Source: Sphingobium sp. | Lineage (GTDB): Bacteria > Pseudomonadota > Alphaproteobacteria > Sphingomonadales > Sphingomonadaceae | NCBI GenBank assembly: GCA_030148625.1 | Contig: JASBTC010000147.1 | Coordinates: forward strand, 1-10,252 | DNA length: 10,252 bases | Reading direction: 5' to 3' | Shown: piece by piece, positions 1 to 6,231 of the stretch | Numbering within the stretch: the stretch's first letter is position 1 | How the letters are laid out: every line of letters starts with the position of its first letter | Position numbers and translations under genes: made by a program | Notes under the pieces: model-generated | What the model was told of the DNA's origin: nothing | Seen by the model: the letters and a program-made list of their open reading frames with translations, nothing else | The model's database searches: none

Positions 1-1165
1 TTGCGCTGATCGCCTCGTTGCGCGCCGCCTGCGGTTCGGGTTCGACCCGCCATAGGGGCGAACCCGCGACCGCATGGGCGACCATCAGGCGCAGTGCGAT
101 GCCGGGATGGCCGGTCAGCGCGGCACGGGCAGCGGCATGGCAGTGAAGATCGATATAGGTGTTGAGCGGCCCGCTCGCCTCGGGACAGGCCGAACGCACA
201 ACAGCTTCTCCGGGCATGCCGGATGCGCGGGCACGCGCCTCGCGGCGGGTGAGCCAGCCTTCATGGACGCTGACCTCGCCTGAGGTGCGGACCTCGACAT
301 AGACACGTCCGCCCTTGCGCTTCGCCGTCTTCTCATGCTCCCAGCTTTCGAACCGGGTGCCCTTGGGCAGCACCACGACATCGCTCCAGCCATCGGCCAG
401 ACAGGCGACGCGACGCGCCTCGATCGCCGCGTCCTGCGCGGTCCAGAAGGCGTCCGTATCGGTGACATAACGGTCCTCGCCGAACAGGTCCGCGATGACC
501 GCCAACCCCATGGCCTCGACGTCGAACAGCGCGTGCTCGGCCTTGATCGCGGTGCCGCCGAACAGCCATGATTTCAGCTGATGGCCGGTCGGCGCATAGG
601 CATCCTTGTCGTCATGGAGCGCAAGCCATGCGCGTTGCTGCGACTTGCTCGCGAGCGTCAGATGGCGGACGGTCGCCCGGTCGATGGCCTCGCGGCGGTA
701 GAGATCGCGGATGCGCGGCATGAGATTGCCGAGGGCGAGGATGCGGCGGACGGTCAGGTCGGGAAGCCCGAAGGTCGCGGCGATATCGTCGGCGCTGCGG
801 CCTTCCTTGACCAGCCGGACGAAGCTTTCCCACTGGGTCACCTCGTCGGGATCGAGCCGCGCGAAATTCTCGATCATCGAGGCTTCGAGCGCGTCGGCAT
901 CATCGCCATCTTCGAGAATAGCACAGGGCAGCGGGCCATGGTCGATGCCTTCGGCGCGGACGATGGCATTCGCGGTCCAGCGCCTGAGGCCTGCGACGAT
1001 GCCGAACGCGCCGTCTTCGGACGAGGGCCGGACAATCAGCGGCACGAGGATGCCGCGCTGGCGGATGGTCGGCAGCAGGTCGGCGACATCGGGAGATTTC
1101 CTCGCGAGGCGCATATTGGTCCTGGCCGGGGCCAGCCGGTCATGATCGATGAAGTCGAGTTTCAT
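1..1165 (-). CDS. ParB/RepB/Spo0J-family partition-like protein, C-terminus cut off by the left edge
   Basis: The minus-strand frame is open from ATG at 1165 to the window edge, giving 388 codons and no stop. An AAGGAG ribosome-binding site lies 8 bases before this ATG, which fixes the start. Residues 1-100 carry the ParB N-terminal fold, including the box around AGLRRWTA (58-65) and the following acidic motif SMIENFARLDPDEV (97-110), which matches the family's EN..R.D...E signature. A helix-turn-helix (about 124-145, SADDIAATFGLPDLTVRRIL) follows. The long C-terminal part has no motif I can name. Family members bind DNA and act as partition proteins or as ParB-like regulators on plasmids and ICEs. 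No parA is visible here, so a partition role is an inference. The gene lies 110 bases downstream of the DUF2958 gene on the same strand and is probably co-transcribed with it. Confidence 0.88.
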   Translation of the reverse strand, partial: MKLDFIDHDRLAPARTNMRLARKSPDVADLLPTIRQRGILVPLIVRPSSEDGAFGIVAGLRRWTANAIVRAEGIDHGPLPCAILEDGDDADALEASMIENFARLDPDEVTQWESFVRLVKEGRSADDIAATFGLPDLTVRRILALGNLMPRIRDLYRREAIDRATVRHLTLASKSQQRAWLALHDDKDAYAPTGHQLKSWLFGGTAIKAEHALFDVEAMGLAVIADLFGEDRYVTDTDAFWTAQDAAIEARRVACLADGWSDVVVLPKGTRFESWEHEKTAKRKGGRVYVEVRTSGEVSVHEGWLTRREARARASGMPGEAVVRSACPEASGPLNTYIDLHCHAAARAALTGHPGIALRLMVAHAVAGSPLWRVEPEPQAARNEAISA

Positions 1166-1262
1166 GGGGAGCACTCCTTGGCAAATGCCGGGCCGCGCGG
1201 ATGGAATGGAGCAAGGCCGGGCACGGTGTTGCGGCGGAAGCGCGCCGCGCGCTGGTCGAGCC

Positions 1263-1277
1263 GAGGGCGTCGCCCTC
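1263..1277. repeat. Short perfect inverted repeat over the DUF2958 stop codon
   Basis: GAGGGCG and CGCCCTC are separated by one base, so a realistic hairpin has a 5-bp stem and 5-base loop. It overlaps the minus-strand stop at 1276-1278. There is no following T-run, so it is a weak terminator or attenuator candidate between the DUF2958 and parB genes. Confidence 0.3.
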
Positions 1278-1695
1278 AGCCCGGTGTTCCGGGATCGGGC
1301 GGCGTGCCCAAGCATTCGGGCGGCTCGCGCAATCGCGCCTCGGCGGTGACGATCGCGCCGGTCCGACGCGCCATCGCCGCCCATTCGGACAGCGGATGCG
1401 TCGTCGAGAAGCCGATGTCGCGCTCGATGCTCAGGCCGAACGGCAGGCGGATGCTTGCGATTTCACGAAGCGAGAAGGAGCCGAGTTCGGGGCAGCCGAA
1501 ACCGAGATCAGCCAGCCCGAAGAGCGTATCGCCATCCTCGTCCAGTTCGGTCGCGAGCCATGTCGCGGCCCCGACGGGGTTGAAGAGCTTGAGGACGGGA
1601 ACGGGATCGAAGCACCCTCCGCGCGCTTCGAGAGCGCATCCGGCGACCGCATTGGCGCTCAGCGCGAAGCGGAGTTCATGTGGAAGCAGGATCAT
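1276..1695 (-). CDS. DUF2958 domain-containing protein
   Basis: This 139-residue protein begins at ATG 1695, which overlaps the ardC stop as ATGA, so translation is probably coupled. The sequence is characteristic of DUF2958: MILLPHELR at the start, KLFNPVGAATWLATELD (about 36-52), DGDTLFGLADLGFGCPELG (54-72), SFSLREIASIRLPFGLSIERD (73-93) and a final PLSEWAAMARRTG. DUF2958 proteins are common on plasmids and conjugative elements, usually near ArdC and ParB genes as here. Their biochemical role is not established. The length is typical and no signal peptide or membrane segment is seen. The call rests on motif recall, not on a search. Confidence 0.88.
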   Translation of the reverse strand: MILLPHELRFALSANAVAGCALEARGGCFDPVPVLKLFNPVGAATWLATELDEDGDTLFGLADLGFGCPELGSFSLREIASIRLPFGLSIERDIGFSTTHPLSEWAAMARRTGAIVTAEARLREPPECLGTPPDPGTPG

Positions 1696-2654
1696 GCCGC
1701 GACCTCCAACGCCTGGGATATGGCGGCGTCGCGCAGCGCCAGCAGATAGTCGGCGGCCTTGCTGGCGGCGCTCGCCGCCTTGAAGATGGCGCGGCCGTCG
1801 CCGCGCAGCAGGTCGAGCCAGCCCGCCAGATAATCGGCATGGCGGACGGTGGGGACGATACCGAGCGTGGCGCAGAGAAAGGCCGATCCCATCTCGGCGG
1901 CGAGTTCCTCGCGGGCATAGGCCTCGCTCGCGAACTTGCCCGTGAAATCGCGGCCCAGCCGGGTCCGGTGGCCAGTCCAGTGGGTCAGTTCGTGAAGGCA
2001 GGTGCGATAATAATTTACTGGCATGAAGAACGCGGCCTGCGGCGGCACGCGGATGAAATCCTGTCCGGGCGAATAGAAGGCACGATCGCCGCCGATCCGG
2101 AAATCCGCGCCGCTGGCATCGATGAGCGCTTCGGCGGCGGGCTCGATCTCGCGCGCGGGCAAAGGCGCGGGATCGGTCGCGAGGCCGTCGCGCAGCCCCT
2201 CGCACTGGGCGACGTTGAAAACGGTGAAGCGCTTGAGGAACGGCACGGCGCGCGCATCGTCGCCCGCTTCGGCGGCACGTTCGGCCTCTCCCCTGGGCGT
2301 GAACCGATCGGCATAGAAAATCGTCGTGCCGCGCTCGCCCTTGCGCACGCTGCCGCCGACACCCTGCGCCTGACGGAAGGTCAGCCAGCTTTGCGACGGA
2401 TAGCCGGCATCGATGACCGCATGCCAAAGGATCAGGACGTTGATCCCGGAATAGGGCCGTGCGCTCAGCGCGTTGCGCGGCATGCCCGGCGCTGGCGCAC
2501 CGACCCCGCCGCAAGCGCCCCAAGGCTGTACCCATGGAAAGCGCCCGGCCTCGAGTTCGGCGACGATGCGGGCGGTCACCTCGTCATAGAGGTTGGTGCG
2601 GGGTGTGTCCGGGTCCGGACGGCGGCGCGCGCCGGAGGCTGGGGGTTGTGGCAC
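1692..2654 (-). CDS. ardC: ArdC-family antirestriction / zincin-like protein
   Basis: This is a 320-residue protein. I start it at GTG 2654 because GAGGAG lies 6 bases upstream; the open frame continues further but reads through compositionally biased sequence. Residues 20-115 match the ArdC N-terminal ssDNA-binding domain (NLYDEVTARIVAELEAGRFPW, then PYSGINVLILW and SWLTFRQAQGVGGSVRKGERGT). The C-terminal half is a zinc metalloprotease-like domain with HELTH (221-225) and a downstream acidic helix AREELAAEMGSAFL (247-260) that supplies the likely third zinc ligand. ArdC proteins bind single-stranded DNA, and in studied plasmids protect incoming DNA from restriction during conjugation. The protein should act in the cytoplasm. 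The four-base overlap with the DUF2958 start indicates one operon running on to parB. The gene marks the segment as mobile-element DNA. Confidence 0.92.
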   Translation of the reverse strand: MPQPPASGARRRPDPDTPRTNLYDEVTARIVAELEAGRFPWVQPWGACGGVGAPAPGMPRNALSARPYSGINVLILWHAVIDAGYPSQSWLTFRQAQGVGGSVRKGERGTTIFYADRFTPRGEAERAAEAGDDARAVPFLKRFTVFNVAQCEGLRDGLATDPAPLPAREIEPAAEALIDASGADFRIGGDRAFYSPGQDFIRVPPQAAFFMPVNYYRTCLHELTHWTGHRTRLGRDFTGKFASEAYAREELAAEMGSAFLCATLGIVPTVRHADYLAGWLDLLRGDGRAIFKAASAASKAADYLLALRDAAISQALEVAA

Positions 2655-3155
2655 GATGGTCTCCTCACACTCCCCTCCTCGCAAGGCCGCCCCGGGAAGC
2701 GGGGTGGGCGGCACACGCGAAGTGACGGGCCCGCTCAGGCGGCGGGCGGCACCCGAAGGGGCGCAACGCGAGTGGAGCAGCCTGAAGCGAAGCGAAGGCT
2801 TGCCGCCGGCCGCGGCGGGACCAAAGCGAGCGCCGCCCACCGCCGCTTGCCCGGCGATGGCCAACCGGCAACGCCGCCGCCTGCAAGGGCGGCGACCGTG
2901 AACAGGCCAGCGATCGTGACCGTCAGGCCGAGACCCGCGCCAGCGGCGGCTCGGCGCCGGCACGGCGTAGAGCGCGGTCGCGCGCAAGCGTGAGGCGTAG
3001 AAAGAACGGCTCGCAAGGGATGCCCGCGAGACAGAATAGCGATCCGGACCGTAAAATAGGCGGAGATCGGATCCGCTTCACATTGTCGCGAAGACCTGAT
3101 TCAGGATAGTTAAACGGCTCTCATTTGGCTGAGTCCGATATCGCAAGGAGTTTGA
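2655..3155. other. GC-rich gap between the divergent ardC and TIR genes, no convincing gene
   Basis: About 500 bases with long open frames on both strands, none with a recognisable domain, a good ribosome-binding site or credible amino-acid composition (Arg/Pro/Ala/Gly-rich). One minus-strand frame (2735-3016) has a hydrophobic stretch, but I do not accept it as a gene. The ardC ribosome-binding site lies at its left end. Base composition drops sharply after about 3010, toward the TIR gene. The region should contain the ardC promoter, which I could not locate. Confidence 0.6.
3083..3110 (+). promoter_or_regulatory. Possible sigma-70-like promoter of the TIR gene
   Basis: TTGTCG (3083-3088) and GATAGT (3105-3110) are separated by 16 bases. 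Each matches the consensus at four of six positions. The site is 46 bases upstream of the TIR start codon in the AT-richer part of the gap. No operator-like palindrome overlaps it. The match is weak and only suggestive. Confidence 0.3.
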
Positions 3156-4268
3156 ATGCAGGTCGTTGAAGAACTGCGGTCGGTGGCGGCAAATCTCGAG
3201 GCTGCGGCAGAACCTGTAACGCGGACCGACATACGAGAGCCTATCCAGGCGCGGATCGATGCGTGCAATGACGCTGCCGCCGCATTCTCCGGATCCTGGC
3301 TGGGATATCACGCAAGGATCTACCAGAGCGATCTCCGCGCGAGGCCGGGCGCGATTTTCGATTCGCAATGGAGCCTGGAGAATCAGGAACTGGGCGGCGG
3401 GCGCGGTGCCTGGGCCTTGTACGATGGTGAGCAAATCAAGGCACATCTGCGAGCCGCTTCGGGCAATCATGACTTCTCAACGATCGAGAAAGTCGTGGCG
3501 ATGTCGGTAAAGGATTTCGAGAATGGCAAGGCGGATCTGATCTCGATCCTCTCCGCGGCGGCATCGTCACGTTCCGACACATATCTGTCGAAGCTGCTCG
3601 AAAAGGCCGAAAAGCTCGACTATTTCTCAACGCATCGTGCACTTCAGGTTTATCGCCCGTCGGGCAAGTTCATGAGTGGCGACATGACGGCTCTCTCAGG
3701 GGGACTCCAAACACCACCGCATATCGAGTTGCTTGCCGAGGTGGCCGCCATGTCATCGGTCTTCGATGCAGCGGGCGAAGGCGCGCAAATAGCCAAACAG
3801 GCTGCTTCCCATCTCGAACGTACCGCGAGGAACACCAGAAAGGCCGAGCGCGTGGGGACAAATATATTCATCGGGCATGGGCGCTCCCCGCTCTGGCGTG
3901 AACTCAAGGAGTTCGTCCAGGAACGGCTTCGCCTCCCGGCCGATGAGTTCAACCGTGTTCCGGTCGCCGGCTCAACCAAAATCACTCGCCTGAGCGAGAT
4001 GCTGGACGCTGCCGCGATCGCATTTCTGATCATGACGGCGGAGGACGAAACGAGCGAGGGTACGATGCAGGCGAGGATGAACGTCATCCACGAGGTCGGC
4101 CTGTTTCAGGGGCGGCTTGGATTCTCCCGCGCCATCATCATGCTCGAGGAAGGCTGCCAAGAGTTCAGCAATGTCCAGGGGCTTGGCCAGATCCGTTTCC
4201 CAAAAGGCAATATCAGGGCCGTTTTCGAGGATGTACGCGCCGTCATCGAGCGTGAACTGGGAGAGTGA
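3156..4268 (+). CDS. TIR-like domain protein, probable NAD-consuming defence effector
   Basis: This 370-residue protein starts at ATG 3156 behind AAGGAG (spacing about 6). The C-terminal part, about 236-369, matches the 'predicted nucleotide-binding protein with TIR-like domain' family (PF10137 type, which includes CBASS Cap12 and Pycsar TIR effectors). Its motifs are NIFIGHGRSPLWRELKEF (236-253), AIAFLIMTAEDE (287-298) and ARMNVIHEVGLFQGRLGFSRA (306-326). Glu313 in HEVG is the likely catalytic glutamate. Residues 1-235 are soluble, partly helical and not recognised; they may be the sensor or oligomerisation part. Known relatives cleave NAD+ when activated and stop cell growth during phage infection; that role here is inferred. 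No nucleotide cyclase or second defence gene is adjacent. GC content and codon use are lower than in the flanking genes, which suggests separate acquisition. Confidence 0.85.
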   Translation: MQVVEELRSVAANLEAAAEPVTRTDIREPIQARIDACNDAAAAFSGSWLGYHARIYQSDLRARPGAIFDSQWSLENQELGGGRGAWALYDGEQIKAHLRAASGNHDFSTIEKVVAMSVKDFENGKADLISILSAAASSRSDTYLSKLLEKAEKLDYFSTHRALQVYRPSGKFMSGDMTALSGGLQTPPHIELLAEVAAMSSVFDAAGEGAQIAKQAASHLERTARNTRKAERVGTNIFIGHGRSPLWRELKEFVQERLRLPADEFNRVPVAGSTKITRLSEMLDAAAIAFLIMTAEDETSEGTMQARMNVIHEVGLFQGRLGFSRAIIMLEEGCQEFSNVQGLGQIRFPKGNIRAVFEDVRAVIERELGE

Positions 4269-4345
4269 ACCGGATCGGCGAGCATGCAGGCATGGTCGGT
4301 CCGCGATCACAATTCTCGACGCGGTTATGACGACAAAGCCAAGCC

Positions 4346-4600
4346 TCAGCGACGAAGCGTGACCGTCACCGGGCAATGGTCGGAGTAATGTTTCTCGCCA
4401 GCCGCATAGCGCATCTCCACGAACCCGGTCATGTTGGCGCCTGCCCGCCTGTCGAGCACGATATGGTCGATGAAACTGTCATAGCGAGGGTCACAGCCTG
4501 GCGCGTGCCTTCGTCCGCGAGACGAAGGTCCGCATTGGCGGGCTCCGCGCGCACATTCCCGCCATTGTTCAAAAATGAGCGGGCCAATCGCCGTCCGAGC
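4346..4600 (-). pseudogene. Endonuclease/exonuclease/phosphatase family remnant, truncated and frameshifted
   Basis: The minus strand encodes the C-terminal end of an EEP-superfamily nuclease, ending at TGA 4346-4348: CDPRYDSFIDHIVLDRRAG, then MRYAAGEKHYSDHCPVTVTLR. FIDHIV and SDHCPV are the family's conserved C-terminal blocks, including the catalytic Asp-His. Upstream, a different frame carries GRLGRRLARSF and EPANADLRLADEGTRQA, which I read as the preceding part of the same protein (compare GDFNRRLA in relatives). The two pieces are out of frame by one base near 4495-4502. The N-terminal domain is missing, because the sequence just upstream codes for the 69-residue protein. It cannot make a working nuclease. 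The left boundary is exact; the right end is approximate. Confidence 0.65.
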
Positions 4601-4613
4601 CGGCCGCCCCAGG

Positions 4614-4823
4614 TCAGCGGTGTCGGATCACCTTCTTCTCGCCCCCGCACAGAGCACACTGATCGATCCGGCGCTCGAAGCCGGACTGACCGGCAAGCTC
4701 CCTTGTGCTGTTGTTCGCATATTGACGCTGGGCAAGATTCAGCCGTCCCGCGATGCAGTCGTCGCAGACCGGCTCCGGCGAAAGCCTGATGATGAAGGCC
4801 ATCACCTTTTCGAGGATCGTCAT
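4614..4823 (-). CDS. Small four-cysteine (zinc-ribbon-like) hypothetical protein
   Basis: This 69-residue protein starts at ATG 4823, with only a weak GGAA about 6-8 bases upstream. It has CxxC at Cys20/Cys23 (PVCDDCIAGRL) and a second CxxC at Cys56/Cys59 (DQCALCGGEKKVIRH), 32 residues apart, the usual pattern of a structural zinc site. The segment RLNLAQRQYANNSTRELA between them is helical and polar. No membrane segment is seen. I have no functional assignment; small zinc-ribbon proteins of this shape are common on alphaproteobacterial mobile elements and may bind nucleic acid. Its stop lies next to the EEP remnant, so the junction that truncated the nuclease may lie at its 3' end. Confidence 0.65.
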   Translation of the reverse strand: MTILEKVMAFIIRLSPEPVCDDCIAGRLNLAQRQYANNSTRELAGQSGFERRIDQCALCGGEKKVIRHR

Positions 4824-4905
4824 GCTGGTTCCATATCAGCTCAAGCCCGCTTGTCGAACCCGAATGACATCAGAACCGGAACAACGCGGCCGAATCGCGC
4901 CGAAG

Positions 4906-4926
4906 GCGCGCCATCACATCGCGCCC
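4906..4926 (+). repeat. 21-bp direct repeat, copy A
   Basis: The core CCATCACATCGC (4911-4922) is flanked by GCGCG on the left and a C-rich end. It recurs at 5079-5099 with two mismatches in 21 bases, 173 bases away, in the same orientation. Confidence 0.6.
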
Positions 4927-4935
4927 TTGGCGAAA

Positions 4936-4952
4936 GCCGCCGGCGCGGCGGC
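4936..4952. repeat. Inverted repeat 1 (7-bp stem, 3-base loop)
   Basis: GCCGCCG and CGGCGGC flank GCG. The stem is perfect and all G-C. There is no T-run after it on either strand, so it is not a typical intrinsic terminator. Confidence 0.55.
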
Positions 4953-5038
4953 GTGCGCGCGGGCCTGGGGCCAGCCGCCGCCGTGCCCCCCGGCCGGAGC
5001 CGAGAGCGCATGCGCGGGCAACAAACAAAGCGCGCCCC

Positions 5039-5061
5039 CTGGCGGCGCCCGTCGCCGCCAG
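5039..5061. repeat. Inverted repeat 2 (9-bp stem, 5-base loop)
   Basis: CTGGCGGCG (5039-5047) pairs perfectly with CGCCGCCAG (5053-5061) across the loop CCCGT. It would form a stable hairpin as RNA or single-stranded DNA. It is followed on the plus strand by the 14-base-period repeats. Confidence 0.65.
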
Positions 5062-5063
5062 TG

Positions 5064-5088
5064 CGCGCTCCATCTCCCGCGCTCCATC
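5064..5088 (+). repeat. Two direct copies of CGCGCTCCATC, period 14
   Basis: CGCGCTCCATC occurs at 5064-5074 and exactly again at 5078-5088. The second copy continues into the 21-bp repeat at 5079-5099. Confidence 0.6.
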
Positions 5089-5099
5089 ACATCGCCCCC
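5079..5099 (+). repeat. 21-bp direct repeat, copy B
   Basis: Copy B of the repeat at 4906-4926, with mismatches only at positions 5 and 18. It overlaps the start of inverted repeat 3. Confidence 0.6.
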
Positions 5100-5109
5100 C
5101 GGGGCGATG
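5090..5109. repeat. Inverted repeat 3 (near-continuous 20-bp palindrome)
   Basis: CATCGCCCC (5090-5098) and GGGGCGATG (5101-5109) are separated by CC. The 9-bp match is perfect. It begins within copy B of the direct repeat, so the repeat and palindrome may belong to one functional site. Confidence 0.6.
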
Positions 5110-5177
5110 CGCGCCGAGGACGCCCCCCTGCCGATCGGTCCGAAGATTTGTCACGAACAATTCCAGGAAATGCGCCG

Positions 5178-5915
5178 CTACGCGAACCAGCTTGCAGGCT
5201 GCGAGGCAGCGAGTGCCCGGGCGGATCGAACAAGCCGGTAGACGCGATGACGGATGCTCGGCGCGTGCTTCCGCCACTGTCGCGAAACGACCATCGCCCC
5301 GAAAAAACAATGCGCGATGTCCTGCTGGCTCGCACCGGCGACGACCGCGTCATGCGTGCGCAGCGCCAGGATCCACCGACCCGCCCGCTGTTCGCTGGAC
5401 GCGCCGAGGTTCGCTCCCCGACACCGTGAGACCAGATCATTCAGGGCAATGATCGGCGCTCGCAGGCCGTCGACGCCGACCAGATGCCAGATGATGGTGA
5501 CCGGTCGCTCCAGCAGGCCGGCGCCGACAAGATCAGCCCGAACGGCACAGCGTCCATCCCCGATCCGGACATGTTCGATCCCGCCATTGACGATCAGGCG
5601 CGGCAAGGGATCCAGCGTCCGAAAATCGAAGCGCGTCGCCTTGTCGGTGCCGATCGACCGAAGAAGGGCCGCATCGGCGATGACACCTTTGAGAACCGAT
5701 GGATCGCAAGCGGCACTCCAGAACGGCAGCGCTGTCCGCGCGTCGCGGTCCGGATCCTCACATCGCACGAGACCAAAGCGCGACGCCGCCGAATCGCGCC
5801 AAGTCCCGCGATACTGTTGGTTCCGGCGAAGCCATTCCCAGGCGAAACAGGCACGGTCGGCCCGCTCAAGCCAGGCATAAGCGCACGGATCCCGCCAGTC
5901 GGGCGGAGCGACCAT
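5178..5915 (-). CDS. DUF6499/DUF2285 domain-containing protein (mobile-element regulator-like)
   Basis: This is a 245-residue protein. I prefer ATG 5915 because GGAG lies 8 bases upstream; GTG at 5924 is possible and adds three residues. The N-terminus, PPDWRDPCAYAWLERADRA followed by FAWEWLRRNQQYR, is the DUF6499 signature. The C-terminal half matches DUF2285: GLRAPIIALNDLVSRCRG, then RAGRWILALRTHDAVVAGAS and QQDIAHCFFG, ending APSIRHRVYRLVRSARALA. The QQDIAHCFFG segment looks like a degenerate helix-turn-helix. Such proteins are frequent on alphaproteobacterial ICEs and plasmids, often next to replication or regulatory genes, and are usually annotated as transcriptional regulators without direct proof. 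Its usual partners (short HTH protein, repA, parA) are not seen here, which suggests the element has been rearranged. Confidence 0.85.
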   Translation of the reverse strand: MVAPPDWRDPCAYAWLERADRACFAWEWLRRNQQYRGTWRDSAASRFGLVRCEDPDRDARTALPFWSAACDPSVLKGVIADAALLRSIGTDKATRFDFRTLDPLPRLIVNGGIEHVRIGDGRCAVRADLVGAGLLERPVTIIWHLVGVDGLRAPIIALNDLVSRCRGANLGASSEQRAGRWILALRTHDAVVAGASQQDIAHCFFGAMVVSRQWRKHAPSIRHRVYRLVRSARALAASQPASWFA

Positions 5916-5939
5916 GACAGCCACTCCGCCGACTCGCCC

Positions 5940-6161
5940 TCAGCCGTCGATCAGTCCCGCGGGTCGGAAGTCCCGCGTCGCGGCAATCGTCAGACGCACC
6001 TCATCCAGAGCAAGGCGGGAAACGCCAATTGTCGCCAAGGCGCCTTCCACGGCATCGCCCACGATCATTGCCCAGCTGGTCGTCATCCCCAGGTTTGAGC
6101 AGATCGACCGGACGCCGAGAATATGCGCGTTCGCGCCTATTGACGCGGGCGGGACCGACAC
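5940..6161 (-). CDS. Possible small hypothetical protein, unrecognised
   Basis: A 73-residue minus-strand frame from GTG 6161, with GGAG only 4 bases upstream, which is too close to be comfortable. Third codon positions are mostly G or C, and the C-terminal half (TTSWAMIVGDAVEGALATIG, then SRLALDEVRLTIAATRDF) has a balanced protein-like composition. The first 25 residues look less convincing. It ends 25 bases before the DUF2285 start on the same strand. I recognise no family. It may be a real small gene, a fragment of a larger protein, or chance. The rest of the gap between 5916 and 6231 shows nothing else. Confidence 0.3.
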   Translation of the reverse strand: MSVPPASIGANAHILGVRSICSNLGMTTSWAMIVGDAVEGALATIGVSRLALDEVRLTIAATRDFRPAGLIDG

Positions 6162-6231
6162 CCCGCTCCAGGATCCGCTTGGTGGCCGGCCCGCGACCGG
6201 GCACGCGGCCGGCGCCTTCGGAAGAGCCCGT

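Larger units (their letters stand above)
4824..5177. other. Structured GC-rich non-coding region between the 69-aa gene and the DUF2285 gene
   Basis: About 350 bases with no supported gene; the open minus-strand frame 4870-5310 is Arg/Ala/Gly-rich and overlaps the DUF2285 gene. It contains three strong inverted repeats and several direct repeats, listed separately. It lies downstream of the DUF2285 gene and upstream of the four-cysteine gene on the same strand. It may be a transcription-control region, a replication or transfer origin, or old sequence debris; the sequence alone does not decide. Confidence 0.6.

Noticed and set aside
581..1783. 400-residue plus-strand open frame
   Set aside because: It is antisense to parB and the DUF2958 gene, both of which have clear motifs and ribosome-binding sites. 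Its composition is typical of the reverse frame of GC-rich coding DNA.
2655..2987. Longer N-terminus for the ArdC protein
   Set aside because: The extension is Arg/Gly/Ala-rich, and the ArdC domain begins just after GTG 2654, which has an excellent ribosome-binding site.
1680..2993. 437-residue plus-strand open frame
   Set aside because: It lies opposite ardC, whose HELTH motif and DNA-binding domain are unmistakable. The frame itself has no domain.
2735..3016. Small minus-strand ORF with a hydrophobic stretch, possible membrane peptide
   Set aside because: No ribosome-binding site was noted, the rest is Arg/Pro-rich, and overlapping frames on both strands are equally open, so the openness reflects GC bias.
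3156..4823. Complete CBASS or Pycsar operon
   Set aside because: Only the TIR-type effector is present. Neither neighbour resembles a nucleotide cyclase or a Cap2/Cap3-type protein.
4870..5310. 146-residue minus-strand ORF
   Set aside because: It overlaps the DUF2285 gene out of frame and consists largely of low-complexity Arg/Ala/Gly sequence over the hairpin-rich region.
5484..6098. 204-residue plus-strand ORF
   Set aside because: It is antisense to the recognised DUF6499/DUF2285 coding sequence and shows no domain.
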